Origin: Gammaproteobacteria bacterium
GTDB lineage: Bacteria; Pseudomonadota; Gammaproteobacteria; Ga0077536
Direction of reading: 5' to 3'
Assembly (NCBI GenBank): GCA_016191285.1
Contig: JACPPA010000012.1
Coordinates: forward strand, 62,001 to 126,000
DNA: 64,000 bases
How positions within the stretch are numbered: the stretch's first letter is position 1; every line of letters begins with the position of its first letter. Of this stretch, positions 56,357-64,000 are shown piece after piece. The translations under genes and the position numbers were made by a program. A model generated the notes under the pieces. The model was not told the origin of the DNA. It saw only the letters and a program-made list of their open reading frames with translations, and made no database searches.

Positions 56357-57187
56357 ATGGGACTGTCCGCTCAAGGTCTGCGACCTGCTCGGTTAAGCGC
56401 TGAGGAAATCGCGGCCTATCACCGCGATGGCCAAGTCACGCCGCATTGGCGTTTGTCTGGTTCACGGCTCGCCGAGCTGCGTGATGCGCTCGATCGCTTG
56501 CTTCACGCGCGGCCCGATGTGCGACCGGATTTCATTGCCCTGCCGCATGTGCCGTGGAAGATCCCGGAATCGATTCAACTCGCACGGGAGTTTTTTGAAT
56601 TCGTGACCGATCCCGAATTGCTGGATGTAGTCGAACAGTTGATCGGCCCCGATATCGTCCTGTGGGCTTCGGCGATGTTTTGTAAACCGGCGACGACCGG
56701 ACTTGAAGTCCCCTGGCATCAAGACGGTCAGTATTGGCCGATACGCCCCCGCGCCACGGTAACGGTGTGGATCGCGCTCGACGAGGTCACGGTTGAAAAC
56801 GGCTGCATGCGCGTTATCCCCGGTTCGCATCGCGCCGGCGACTTCGCGCACGAGGTCAGTGACCGCGACGATCTGGTGTTGAGTAACGTTCTCAACGACC
56901 CACGACTTAATCTCAACGCCGTACGCAATATTGAACTCGACGCTGGCCAATGTTCATTGCACGATGTGAATATCGTGCATGGCTCGCAACCGAATCGCTC
57001 GGGTAAGCGCCGCGCCGGCTATGCCGTGCGCTACATGCCGGCGAGCGCGCATTTCGATCGCACGATAAAGATTGAAGGGGTGTCGAGCTTGGCACCGATC
57101 GAATTTGCCGAGCGTCCGATCTGGCTGCTGCGTGGCGTCGATGCCTGCGGCAAAAATGATTTTTCGGTTGGCCACACGGTCTGGTAA
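56357..57187 (+). CDS. Phytanoyl-CoA dioxygenase (PhyH) family protein
   Basis: A 276-residue Fe(II)/2-oxoglutarate oxygenase. The iron motif is VPWHQDGQYW (His and Asp), with the distal His in HDVNIVHGSQPNRSGKRRAGY, which also supplies an Arg for 2-oxoglutarate. VWIALDEVTVENGCMRVIPGSH is the family's core segment. The substrate is unknown; bacterial members act on many small molecules. ATG at 56357 with AAGGGC upstream; the longer frame to 56291 overlaps nrdJa's long-start option. Followed 5 bases later by a small zinc-ribbon gene. Confidence 0.88.
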   Translation: MGLSAQGLRPARLSAEEIAAYHRDGQVTPHWRLSGSRLAELRDALDRLLHARPDVRPDFIALPHVPWKIPESIQLAREFFEFVTDPELLDVVEQLIGPDIVLWASAMFCKPATTGLEVPWHQDGQYWPIRPRATVTVWIALDEVTVENGCMRVIPGSHRAGDFAHEVSDRDDLVLSNVLNDPRLNLNAVRNIELDAGQCSLHDVNIVHGSQPNRSGKRRAGYAVRYMPASAHFDRTIKIEGVSSLAPIEFAERPIWLLRGVDACGKNDFSVGHTVW

Positions 57188-57192
57188 GCACG

Positions 57193-57378
57193 ATGGGCGA
57201 TGTAATCCAATTTCGTAAACCGCGCACTGAAGAGTCCCGCCGCGGAAAAACGCTGTGCCGCGAAGGCTTTCACCAATGGGCCGTGTGGCACAACAAACAG
57301 TTTGACGTGAAGCGCGGCAAGCTCGTCACCGTCTACCGCTGCTCACGCTGCGGTGAGACCAAGGTGCAGACGCATTAG
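57193..57378 (+). CDS. Small zinc-ribbon protein
   Basis: A 61-residue protein. Cys22, His27, and the knuckle CSRC (Cys50, Cys53) in TLCREGFHQW and TVYRCSRCGETK form a probable zinc-binding site. It starts 5 bases after the PhyH stop, so it is translationally linked to it. Its basic N-terminus and short size suggest a nucleic-acid-binding or accessory role, but I do not recognise it. Coding status is likely because spacing, start and the intact metal site agree. Confidence 0.7.
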   Translation: MGDVIQFRKPRTEESRRGKTLCREGFHQWAVWHNKQFDVKRGKLVTVYRCSRCGETKVQTH

Positions 57379-57420
57379 CGCCGCTTATCTCGCGGTGAAC
57401 GCGCTTCAACCGTGGGAGCC

Positions 57421-57641
57421 CCTTGAGGGAAACTCTGAATAATTCCCTCCTGGACTTTTCAGAGTACCTCCCTGTGCCTTAAGGAATCTCTGCAAAAGGC
57501 AGAGATTCCTTAAGGCACAGGGATGTGCCGCCATTTTCAATGGTCGCAGACCGTTGAAAATGAAGGAAAACAAAAATCACACTTTTTGTTTTCCGTACTC
57601 TGAAAAGTCCAGGAGGGAATTATTCAGAGTTTCCCTTAAGG
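57421..57641. repeat. Compound nested-palindrome element (220 bases)
   Basis: Outer arms are a perfect 41-bp inverted repeat (57427-57467 with 57595-57635). Inside are three perfect or near-perfect hairpins in a row: a 25-bp perfect stem TCCCTGTGCC... (57469-57493 with 57499-57523, 5-base loop), CATTTTCAA-T-GGTC with GACC-G-TTGAAAATG (57532-57562, one G-U pair, 3-base loop), and GGAAAACAAAAA with TTTTTGTTTTCC (57565-57594). The right part is the reverse complement of the unit at 19516-19597. No ORF of note lies within. It looks like nested insertion of repeat units. Confidence 0.85.
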
Positions 57642-57814
57642 GATCTCTGTCTTTTTCACCCTCTTAGCGGCGAAAAATGCCCGGCATTGATTGAGGATTC
57701 GCCGCTAAAGCGAGAAGCGAAGCGACGAGGCAACCCGGACGGCATCAACTCGTTCGGCGACTTCTGCTGGATTGCTTCGCCGCGCTCGCAAAAACAGCAA
57801 CCGCTGTCCCCGCC
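57642..57814. repeat. Decayed REP and ATTGC-type repeat remnants
   Basis: Near 57662-57714 a partial REP-like pair (CTTAGCGGCGAAAAATG and GGATTCGCCGCTAAAGCG) is followed by GAAGCGAAGCGACGAGGCAACCC and CTGGATTGCTTCGCCGCGCTCGCAA, a degraded copy of the ATTGC-type inverted repeat also seen at 3280-3380. No gene is seen. Confidence 0.6.
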
Positions 57815-58084
57815 CTACTCCAAGTCTTGCAGCGTATCCTTCGAAAACGGACGGAAGGCAACCATCGTGTACGTGTCGACGACATAGGGCACGCGATGCA
57901 GATCTTCGTTGATGAAATGACCGACGTCGATATCGTCCGGCAGATGATATTTAGCAATCAAATCGTATTTACCGCTGATCGAATAAATCTCTGGGATATG
58001 CGGCTTGGCTTCATCGGTCAACGCGTTCGCCACGTCGTAGGTTTTGCCGAGAGCGGTTTTGATCAACACAAAAATGGTACGCAT
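57815..58084 (-). CDS. Stand-alone Lrp/AsnC-type ligand-binding (RAM) domain protein
   Basis: An 89-residue protein matching only the C-terminal RAM/AsnC domain: IFVLIKTALGKTYDVANAL, EIYSISGKYDLIAKYHLP and TYTMVAF. There is no helix-turn-helix. Such stand-alone proteins form ring oligomers that bind amino acids or related ligands, and may alter partner regulators. ATG at 58084; an upstream in-frame start at 58138 adds 18 residues of doubtful value. Co-directional with the GST gene upstream. Confidence 0.75.
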   Translation of the reverse strand: MRTIFVLIKTALGKTYDVANALTDEAKPHIPEIYSISGKYDLIAKYHLPDDIDVGHFINEDLHRVPYVVDTYTMVAFRPFSKDTLQDLE

Positions 58085-58216
58085 CAATAGCTGCCTAATA
58101 GCGGTGCTCAGATAAAGCGCCCCGATAAGGCGCCCCAATAAAGCACCATGGGTCGCGAGATCGCGCCGCTCACGTGCTCCCGCATACTCCGGAACACGTG
58201 AGCGGTATACCGGAGC

Positions 58217-58867
58217 CTATTTCTTTTGAGCGGCGAAGGCTGCCATCGCCGCCTGCTGATCGGCATCCACCTTCTTCGCGCTTGGCCGGGCCGCGATGGC
58301 AGCGAACGCTTCTTTCAATCCCGGCACTGCCGCGACGATGTCCCAGTTATAAAGTTTATTGGTCACCATGTTCGCGTACGGAAAGGAATTATAGGCAAAC
58401 ACATCGGCAAAGGTCAGTTCGCTGCCGCAGAGAAACGGCTTGCAATTGACCAATTGCTTCAAGGCGGCAACGCCGCGTTCGATCACCGGCTTTACTTCTT
58501 CCATTGCCGTTTCGTTGCGTGGACCGCCGAAGAACAAATGCTGGAAGTGGCGACGCGCGGCAAGCTCGATGTAAAGCTCGGTGACGCGCATGATTTCGCG
58601 AGTCTTGGCGCGCGCGAAGGGATCGGTTGGATACAGCCGCGGTGTGGGCTTCAGTTCTTCCAAATAGTCCACGATCGCCGCCGTTTCAGATAAGAATCCT
58701 TGATCAGTCTCGATGCAAGGGACTTTACCCATCGGGCTCTTCGCGGTGTAATCATTTTCCTGGCTCGGCATCGCCGAGACTTCTTGGTAGGCAATGCCTT
58801 TCTCTTCAAGGGTCATTTTCACCATATTGTAGTAATTGCTAATTGCGAATCCGTAAAGTTTTATCAT
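58217..58867 (-). CDS. Glutathione S-transferase family protein
   Basis: A 216-residue two-domain GST. The thioredoxin-like N-terminal domain has MIKLYGFAISNYYNMVKMTLEEKG (tyrosines and serine near the active site), GKVPCIET and SETAAIVDYLEE (the SNAIL/TRAC-type loop); the C-terminal domain is helical with LTFADVFAYN. It conjugates or reduces unknown substrates with glutathione. It diverges from a second GST-like gene at 59048, and 180 bases separate them. Confidence 0.88.
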   Translation of the reverse strand: MIKLYGFAISNYYNMVKMTLEEKGIAYQEVSAMPSQENDYTAKSPMGKVPCIETDQGFLSETAAIVDYLEELKPTPRLYPTDPFARAKTREIMRVTELYIELAARRHFQHLFFGGPRNETAMEEVKPVIERGVAALKQLVNCKPFLCGSELTFADVFAYNSFPYANMVTNKLYNWDIVAAVPGLKEAFAAIAARPSAKKVDADQQAAMAAFAAQKK

Positions 58868-59047
58868 GCTGGCGTGCCTCCTGGGCTAAGCGTGTAACGG
58901 AGATTTTGTCGGGAGAATCGGGCCGCATGAGTGTCGCGCTGAGCGCCTTGGCCGTCAAGCCGAATGCACGCGGGATCGGTTTCGCCGCACGCGGGAGTCG
59001 GGCACAATCCACGGCACAGCGCATTGCTCACGAATCGGGAGGACCTT

Positions 59048-59890
59048 ATGGCGCAAGATATTCAATTCGCGGACATTAAAATTAATTACCTCAGCATCGC
59101 CGAGGCCCGCAAGCGTAGTGGACTGCGGTTGGTGCTCGGCGCCTACGCGGTGCCCGGCCCGTGGCGCGAAGCGTGCAAGGGGCTTTTCTACGTAAAAAAA
59201 ATTCCGTATGTCTCGGTGGTGACCGCGAGCGCCGGTCGCTCGGATCTCGAATTCGGTGCGAGCGGCGCGGATGCTGAACTCGTCGCGTGGACCGGCCAAT
59301 CGAGCGCGCCGGTCGCGATCTGGAACGACGAACGGCCTTGTTCGAGCTGGGTCGATCAACTGAACCTAGCGGAGCGCCTATCGTCTAATCCGCCGTTAAT
59401 TCCGGAGGGTATCGAAGAGCGCGCGTTGATGTTTGGCTTCTGCAATGAGCTATGTGGCGAGAACGGCTTTGCGTGGACCAAGCGGCTCGCGCTTATTTAT
59501 CGCACCTTACAGACGCTGCCGGCGGACGATCCGAGCCGCGGTTTCTGGAATCACATTGGCGCCAAATATCGTTATACCGAACTCGCCGGCACCACGGCGC
59601 CGGTGCGGATGGCGCGCCTGATCCGCGCGCTCGCGCGCCGGCTAGAGCGTCAATATGACGACGGTCACCACTACTTCATTGGGGCGCGGCTGTCGGCCTT
59701 GGATATTTATTGGGCGACCTTCGTCACTATGTTGGATCCGATGCCGCCGGAACTTTGTCCAATGGCAACCGCATTCCGGGCCAGTTATTCCAATCCCGAT
59801 CCGGAAGTCCAGGAAGCTCTGTCACCGCTGCTGTTACAGCATCGCGATTTCATTTATCGCGGCTATCTCGAACTTCCGATCGTTTTTTAG
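59048..59890 (+). CDS. GST-like protein of unknown substrate
   Basis: A 280-residue protein whose N-terminal part (GLRLVLGAYAVPGPWREACKGLFYVKKIPYVSVVT) and C-terminal helices (FIGARLSALDIYWATFVTML) suggest a GST-type fold with a diverged glutathione site: the usual SNAIL motif is not evident, though PCSSWVDQL may replace it. Function unknown. ATG at 59048 (AGGACC upstream). Followed by CTCTCCC repeats. Confidence 0.68.
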   Translation: MAQDIQFADIKINYLSIAEARKRSGLRLVLGAYAVPGPWREACKGLFYVKKIPYVSVVTASAGRSDLEFGASGADAELVAWTGQSSAPVAIWNDERPCSSWVDQLNLAERLSSNPPLIPEGIEERALMFGFCNELCGENGFAWTKRLALIYRTLQTLPADDPSRGFWNHIGAKYRYTELAGTTAPVRMARLIRALARRLERQYDDGHHYFIGARLSALDIYWATFVTMLDPMPPELCPMATAFRASYSNPDPEVQEALSPLLLQHRDFIYRGYLELPIVF

Positions 59891-59904
59891 CGCTCCTTCA
59901 GCTC

Positions 59905-60031
59905 TTCCCCTCACCCTAGCCCTCTCCCGCAAGGGGAGAGGGAATAAGACGACTACTCTCTCCCGCGAGGGAAGGGTGACTGAGTGTCTTCACTCCCTCT
60001 CCCCTTGCGGGAGAGGGCCGGGGTGAGGGGG
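59905..60031. repeat. CTCTCCCGCAAGGGGAGAG-type palindromic repeats
   Basis: CCTCACCCTAGCCCTCTCCCGCAAGGGGAGAGGG, then CTCTCTCCCGCGAGGGAAGGG, then CTCCCTCTCCCCTTGCGGGAGAGGG with GGGGTGAGGGGG. Same family as 44997-45178. Located between the convergent GST-like and mtgA genes. Confidence 0.8.
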
Positions 60032-60061
60032 AAATAGCGTCACGACTTCCATGCATCCAAG

Positions 60062-60820
60062 CTACCAACCAATCGCTTGTAAATACCGCACCCCGCCAAG
60101 GCGTTGCATCTGCGCCATAATCCACTGCTGACGCTGTCGCACGTAGCGCGACGGCGCGGACACCTGCAATGCTTTGGGATCCGGCAGGACGGCGGCCAAT
60201 AATGCGGCTTCGGGCGCGCTCAATGCGCTGGCCGAATGTCCGAAATAAATTCGGCTTGCGGCGCCCACGCCATAGAGGCCCTCACCAAACTCGGCGATAT
60301 TCAAATACACCTCGAGAATGCGGCGCTTACTCCATAGTGCTTCAATCCACAACGTAAGCCAGGCCTCAATGCCTTTGCGCACCCAATTGCGCCCCGACCA
60401 TAGAAATAAATTTTTCGCGACTTGCTGCGTTATCGTGCTTGCGCCACGCGCATCCTCGCCAGCGCCAGCGTCGACGAGGGCTCGTTGAATTTGCTTAAAG
60501 TCGAAACCGCGATGCGCCGGAAACCGCTGATCTTCAGCGGCGAGGACGGCGAGCGCCGCTACCGGCGCAATCGAACGCGCGGAGAGCCACGATTGACGCA
60601 AATAGAAATCGCCGTGGCCCTTTAATCGTTCCTCGATCAGTGCCGTCAACATGAACATGCTAGTTGGAGGCGGCAACCAACGCAGCGCCATCACCGGGAT
60701 GACGGTAAACCCCAGCAGCACAGCAAGCCCCCACGCCCACCAGCGGCGGCGACGCGACGCACGGCGCGATCGCGTACGCCGACGGCGCTGGTCGCCATCC
60801 GGATCAGGATTGATCCGCAC
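60062..60820 (-). CDS. mtgA: Monofunctional peptidoglycan glycosyltransferase
   Basis: A 252-residue inner-membrane enzyme. A very basic N-terminus (RRRTRSRRASRRRR) precedes one transmembrane helix (about residues 28-52), then the GT51 domain with AAEDQRFPAHRGFD (catalytic Glu), RGASTITQQVAKNLFL and KRRILEVYLNIAEFGEGLYGVG. It polymerises lipid II into glycan chains. It lies 30 bases after ribA, at the end of a minus-strand run of closely spaced genes. Confidence 0.94.
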   Translation of the reverse strand: MRINPDPDGDQRRRRTRSRRASRRRRWWAWGLAVLLGFTVIPVMALRWLPPPTSMFMLTALIEERLKGHGDFYLRQSWLSARSIAPVAALAVLAAEDQRFPAHRGFDFKQIQRALVDAGAGEDARGASTITQQVAKNLFLWSGRNWVRKGIEAWLTLWIEALWSKRRILEVYLNIAEFGEGLYGVGAASRIYFGHSASALSAPEAALLAAVLPDPKALQVSAPSRYVRQRQQWIMAQMQRLGGVRYLQAIGW

Positions 60821-60850
60821 TGGTGTCGGTACGACATTCAGGCATGGCGT

Positions 60851-61711
60851 CTACTGATCGCGCGGCTTGCTGTCTGCCACCGTGTCCAAATCCATATCCG
60901 AGAGGCGATGCCCCCAATCGCGTTTGGCCGCAAGATAGCGCTGATTCCAAGTGTTGACCCCGACCACATGCCGCTCACTAGTCACTTCGGTTAGCCCCAA
61001 CGCATTCAAGTCGGTTATTTTTTTTGGATTATTGGTCAGCAATCGAAACGGTCGATTGCCGATAAAATGATGCAGCAACGCCGCGGCGTCGGTGAAGTCC
61101 CGCGAGTCATCTGGCAGACCCAACGAGCGATTCGCTTCGTAAGTATTTTCGCCGGCGTCTTGCAACAAATAGGTTGCGGCCTTCGCCCACAAGCCAATCC
61201 CGCGCCCTTCGTGGCCCGACATATAAATCAACACGCCACCTTCCGGCGACTCATGCAAACGCGACAGCGCCGACACGAATTGCGGCCCGCATTCGCAGCG
61301 TTGCGAGCCAAAGACGTCGCCGGTCATACAGCTGGAATGCACCCGAACCAACGGATTACCCGCGCGCGCCGGATAACCGACGACCAGCACACTGTTGACG
61401 GCCATGCTGGACGCGAGCAGCGCGAAAAATTGTTGCCCGCCATGCGCGCGCAACTCGCGCGCCAAGCTTTCGACTTGCGCAAGTTCGGTGCTGCGCACCG
61501 CGGCATACCACTGCACGGTGAATCGCGCCTCGCCCACTTCCAGCGGGAGTGGAATGGGACCAAGCACATTGATCGCGAGTTCGCCCTCTGGTGGTGGGGC
61601 TTCGACATCGAGACGCGCGCCCCGCGCGTTAATGCGAAATAATTTCCCGGCATCGATTAGACGCCGCCGGATTTCAGGATTGAGATAAGTAAACATGGCC
61701 GCGCTGGTCAA
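60851..61711 (-). CDS. ribA: GTP cyclohydrolase II with N-terminal extension
   Basis: A 286-residue enzyme of riboflavin synthesis. Zinc cysteines Cys128, Cys139 and Cys141 lie in SSCMTGDVFGSQRCECG, with MSGHEGRGIGL, DSRDFTDAAALL and LLTNNPKKI following. It opens GTP to the first pyrimidine intermediate. It is about 90 residues longer at the N-terminus than E. coli RibA (196 residues); the extra part begins FTYLNPEIRRRLIDAGKLF and its role is unknown. Its start overlaps the yjgA stop by four bases. Confidence 0.9.
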   Translation of the reverse strand: MTSAAMFTYLNPEIRRRLIDAGKLFRINARGARLDVEAPPPEGELAINVLGPIPLPLEVGEARFTVQWYAAVRSTELAQVESLARELRAHGGQQFFALLASSMAVNSVLVVGYPARAGNPLVRVHSSCMTGDVFGSQRCECGPQFVSALSRLHESPEGGVLIYMSGHEGRGIGLWAKAATYLLQDAGENTYEANRSLGLPDDSRDFTDAAALLHHFIGNRPFRLLTNNPKKITDLNALGLTEVTSERHVVGVNTWNQRYLAAKRDWGHRLSDMDLDTVADSKPRDQ

Positions 61712-62226
61712 CGCGCCACGGTGCTAGCAGTTTCCGCGCCCGACAATTGCGCGATTAGTTTAAACAGCGCGCGCGCCGCCTGCGGTGGCCGGGCAGCCGC
61801 GCGTTCGCGCAATGCATCGCTAACCAAGCCCCGGACCTTTTCGCGATCGGCTAGCGGATACCGCGCAGTCAACAAGCGCATGCCGTTATCCACATCGCTT
61901 AACAACGCATCGCGTAGCGTTTCGATTTCGTGCAGGGTTTTGACTTCGGCGTGACGCGGCGTCTGCGCGAGATCCAGCGCCGCTTGAATCGCAACGTGAT
62001 CCGCGTCGTCCAAGAGCCCGCCGAGATGTCGAATGTGTCGTTGCAACGCGCCGCGTTGCAGGCGTCGACCGGTGTGAATGGCGTCCACCAGCGATTCCGG
62101 GAGTGGCAACCGCTTGAGTAAGCGTTCCGGCAAATCGATCAAGATCCGGCCGAGTTCTTGCAGAGCATGCCGGTCGCGTTTTAACTGCGACTTGCTCTTT
62201 AAGTCGCCCCACTCGTTATCGGTCAT
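61708..62226 (-). CDS. darP: Ribosome-associated protein DarP (YjgA, DUF615)
   Basis: A 172-residue helical basic protein matching the YjgA family: KSKSQLKRDRHALQELGRILIDLP, LPLPESLVDAIH and RRLQRGALQRHIRHLGGLL. DarP associates with the 50S subunit during assembly. It overlaps the CMD-family gene upstream and ribA downstream by four bases each, so it is coupled to both. Confidence 0.92.
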   Translation of the reverse strand: MTDNEWGDLKSKSQLKRDRHALQELGRILIDLPERLLKRLPLPESLVDAIHTGRRLQRGALQRHIRHLGGLLDDADHVAIQAALDLAQTPRHAEVKTLHEIETLRDALLSDVDNGMRLLTARYPLADREKVRGLVSDALRERAAARPPQAARALFKLIAQLSGAETASTVAR

Positions 62227-62690
62227 GGAGTGGGCGTAACCTTCACGCCGCGTTCAGCGAACACTTCTTTGGCCGCGGCAATGCCATTCAAGCTCGCGGG
62301 GAAGCCGGCGTACACGGCCATCTGCATGATCACTTCGACGATCTCCTCCGGCTTGCAACCCACATTGAGCGCGCCGTTCAAATGCGATTTTAATTGCGGC
62401 TGCGCGGTGCCGAGCGCCGTTAACGCCGCAACGGTCGCGAGTTCGCGCGTGCGCAGATCGAGTTGCGGTCTGGAGAGCACCTCGCCATAGCCAAATTCGA
62501 CAATCCAGCGTCCGAGATCGGGCGCGATCTCTTGCAGGCTTTCGACTACCTTCGCGCCATTCGCGCCGGTCACGCGACCGAGCGTCTCTTTGCCCTGCGC
62601 GTATTTCGCCGAGGGTGGCGCCGTCACGGCTTCCGCCGCGATGTTTAGACTCCACATCATCGCCAGCAACGTGAAAAAGTTTCTTAACAT
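62223..62690 (-). CDS. Exported carboxymuconolactone decarboxylase family protein
   Basis: A 155-residue protein with a predicted signal peptide (FFTLLAMMWSLNIAAEA). The CMD domain has LDLRTRELATVAALTALG, the helix KSHLNGALNVGCKPEEIVEVIMQMAVYAGFP and a single cysteine (in NVGC) rather than an AhpD-type CxxC. Members act as decarboxylases or peroxide-related enzymes; the lack of CxxC argues against peroxidase activity. Its periplasmic location is unusual for this family. Confidence 0.82.
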   Translation of the reverse strand: MLRNFFTLLAMMWSLNIAAEAVTAPPSAKYAQGKETLGRVTGANGAKVVESLQEIAPDLGRWIVEFGYGEVLSRPQLDLRTRELATVAALTALGTAQPQLKSHLNGALNVGCKPEEIVEVIMQMAVYAGFPASLNGIAAAKEVFAERGVKVTPTP

Positions 62691-62735
62691 CGTGATTCCT
62701 CGCCTGGATTTCGGTATTGCTTCGATCGTCAGGAT

Positions 62736-63089
62736 CTACAGCAGCTTTGCAAAACTCAACTCGTGGCCATCCGGATCGGTAAGATGAAAATAACGCTCGC
62801 CCCATTCCGCATCGCGCGGCGGCGCTTCCGGCGCGAAACCCGCGCGTAGCACGTTGGCATGAAACGCATCGACATCATCGACATAAAAAATCGCCCGCCC
62901 CCACCACGACCAAGCGCGGGAACTGGGCATTGCAATTAAATTGAGATGGCCAGTGCCCACGACGAACGAAGTGAATTTAGCCATTTCGCCGCCGTAACGC
63001 ATTTCAAAGCTGAGCGCGCGATAGAACGCGACCGCGCGCCGCATGTCGTGCGTCGCCAAGGTCAACGCGCTAATCGCCTCTACTTTCAT
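62736..63089 (-). CDS. VOC (glyoxalase/bleomycin-resistance-like) family protein
   Basis: A 117-residue two-beta-alpha-beta-beta-beta-module protein. MRRAVAFYRALSFEMRYGG starts module 1 and VDDVDAFHANVLRAGF module 2; the HLTDPDGHELSFA end is typical, with metal-ligand candidates in the DPDGHE segment. Substrate unknown. The ATG at 63089 overlaps the esterase stop by four bases; the longer frame to 63188 lies inside the esterase and is rejected. Confidence 0.83.
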   Translation of the reverse strand: MKVEAISALTLATHDMRRAVAFYRALSFEMRYGGEMAKFTSFVVGTGHLNLIAMPSSRAWSWWGRAIFYVDDVDAFHANVLRAGFAPEAPPRDAEWGERYFHLTDPDGHELSFAKLL

Positions 63090-63751
63090 GCCAGGCGCGC
63101 GCTCAACCATTTGCCGATATCGGCAATTTGCGACGGACACACCGCGTGCTCCATCGCGTAAGTCTTGTATTCCACCGGATGGCCCCACTCGGTTAGCACG
63201 TCGGCACTCATCCGGCCCATGGCTTCCGGCACTAGCGGATCTTGTAGTCCGTGGTGAATCGCCACCGGCAATTTGGCATTGATCGGATGCGGCACGATGC
63301 TCTTGCGCGTCGCGAAATAAGTGGACAACGCCAGCAAGCCAGCCAACGGATGCGGATACGTTAACGCCAGTTGAAAACCGACCGCGCCGCCTTGCGAAAA
63401 GCCGGCCACCACAATCTTATCGCTCGGCACGCCGCGCGCGCGTTCGCGATCGATCAGCTCGCCCACCGCCAGCGCTGAACGCAGCAATTGGGCTTCGTCC
63501 ACCCGCCGCCCGAGATTCATCTCGAGAATGTCGTACCACGCCGGCATCACCATGCCGGCGTTAATGGTGATGGGAATTGCCGGCGCATGCGGAAACACAA
63601 AGCGCACTTGCAAGGTGGCAGGCAGGCGCAGGGCCGGCACGATAGGTTCGAAATCGTGCCCATTCGCGCCGAGGCCGTGCAGCCAGATCACCGCCGCGGT
63701 GGCTGGACCACGCGGCTCGAGTTCGACACAGGGCAAGGTTTGCGTGCTCAT
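63086..63751 (-). CDS. Alpha/beta-hydrolase, carboxylesterase/acyl-protein thioesterase-like
   Basis: A 221-residue hydrolase. HGLGANGHDF forms the oxyanion region, the nucleophile is in GFSQGG, and the Asp/His lie in HGLQDPLVP and YAMEHAVCP. The pattern matches EstB-type carboxylesterases and acyl-protein thioesterases. Its substrate is unknown. The start overlaps the SDR gene stop by four bases, so it is part of the same transcript. Confidence 0.9.
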   Translation of the reverse strand: MSTQTLPCVELEPRGPATAAVIWLHGLGANGHDFEPIVPALRLPATLQVRFVFPHAPAIPITINAGMVMPAWYDILEMNLGRRVDEAQLLRSALAVGELIDRERARGVPSDKIVVAGFSQGGAVGFQLALTYPHPLAGLLALSTYFATRKSIVPHPINAKLPVAIHHGLQDPLVPEAMGRMSADVLTEWGHPVEYKTYAMEHAVCPSQIADIGKWLSARLA

Positions 63752-64000
63752 GACGCGCCCATGATCCCGCCATCAACCGGGATGACCGTGCCGGTGAGGA
63801 AACTTCCCGCTTTGGAAGCGAGAAAGATGGCGATGCCGGCGGCATCGTCTGGCCCGCCCATCCGCTTCAGGGGCACGCGATTCACGATCGCGTCGCCCAT
63901 TTGCGCCACCATCGGCGCCATCATATCGGTGGAAAATGGACCCGGGGCCACCGCATTGACCGTAATGTGACGCGCGGCAAGATGGGCCGACAGCATGCGC
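63748..64000 (-). CDS. Short-chain dehydrogenase/reductase, C-terminal fragment (continues beyond the window)
   Basis: The visible 84 residues are the C-terminal part of an SDR: AARHITVNAVAPGPFSTDM (the VNAVAPG segment), GGPDDAAGIAIFLAS and TGTVIPVDGG. The frame continues upstream past base 64000, so the active-site YxxxK and the nucleotide-binding part are outside the window. It is the first visible gene of a tightly packed operon running to mtgA. Confidence 0.9.
   Translation of the reverse strand, partial: RMLSAHLAARHITVNAVAPGPFSTDMMAPMVAQMGDAIVNRVPLKRMGGPDDAAGIAIFLASKAGSFLTGTVIPVDGGIMGAS

Overview
The window is about 60% GC and gene-dense, with about sixty protein genes in short, tightly packed operons, often with 4-base ATGA or TAATG overlaps. 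No tRNA, rRNA, CRISPR array, prophage or insertion sequence was seen. An efp/epmA/epmB cluster, darP (yjgA), mtgA, yoaA, a split B12-dependent ribonucleotide reductase of the Pseudomonas kind, Mla lipid-transport genes and PEP-CTERM-related genes together suggest a gammaproteobacterium, probably from an environmental lineage outside the Enterobacterales. This placement is inferred from gene content only.

Layout: 1-3115 holds the end of a DUF1631 gene and a VPLPA/PEP-CTERM-type secreted protein. 3505-9529 holds mlaF-mlaE-mlaD on the plus strand facing mlaC and ileS on the minus strand. 9761-13804 holds a GAF/HD-GYP protein, sufE, cysS and a yceI-like gene. 13817-19226 holds cytochrome b561, ahcY, metK, a quinone oxidoreductase and trxB. 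19593-23726 is a minus-strand run of dUTPase, MBL-fold hydrolase, yoaA and an unknown gene. 23901-26738 encodes a 945-residue TPR protein resembling PrsT of PEP-CTERM systems. 27064-29720 is the EF-P modification cluster and 29732-32279 is modABC. 32393-44925 is mixed metabolism and transport, including a PQQ dehydrogenase, an acyl-CoA ligase, a protein kinase preceded by an in-frame stop, and an MFS transporter. 45187-52982 pairs a CoxMSL-type molybdenum hydroxylase with a divergent 1223-residue flavin/iron-sulfur fusion protein. 53415-57378 holds the split class II ribonucleotide reductase and a PhyH dioxygenase. 57815-64000 holds a stand-alone RAM protein, two GST-like genes and a minus-strand run from an SDR through ribA to mtgA.

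Several genes work together. MetK and AhcY make S-adenosylmethionine and recycle its by-product. EpmB and EpmA make and attach beta-lysine to EF-P. ModABC imports the molybdate that the CoxL-type enzyme would need. MlaFED and MlaC form a phospholipid transport route across the envelope.

Intergenic DNA is rich in repeats: a REP-like family with two sequence variants (GCGGCTTTAGCCGC and GCGGATTTATCCGC), CTCTCCC palindromes, ATTGC-type repeats, GGACGGATTTAAATCCGTCC palindromes, and an unusual compound element of nested hairpins at 57421-57641 with a related single unit at 19516-19597.

The strongest items for follow-up are the IleRS with a position-swapped signature motif (GIHH instead of HIGH), the Nfn-like single-chain flavoprotein next to the molybdenum hydroxylase, the nonsense codon splitting a receiver-kinase gene, and the nested-palindrome element.
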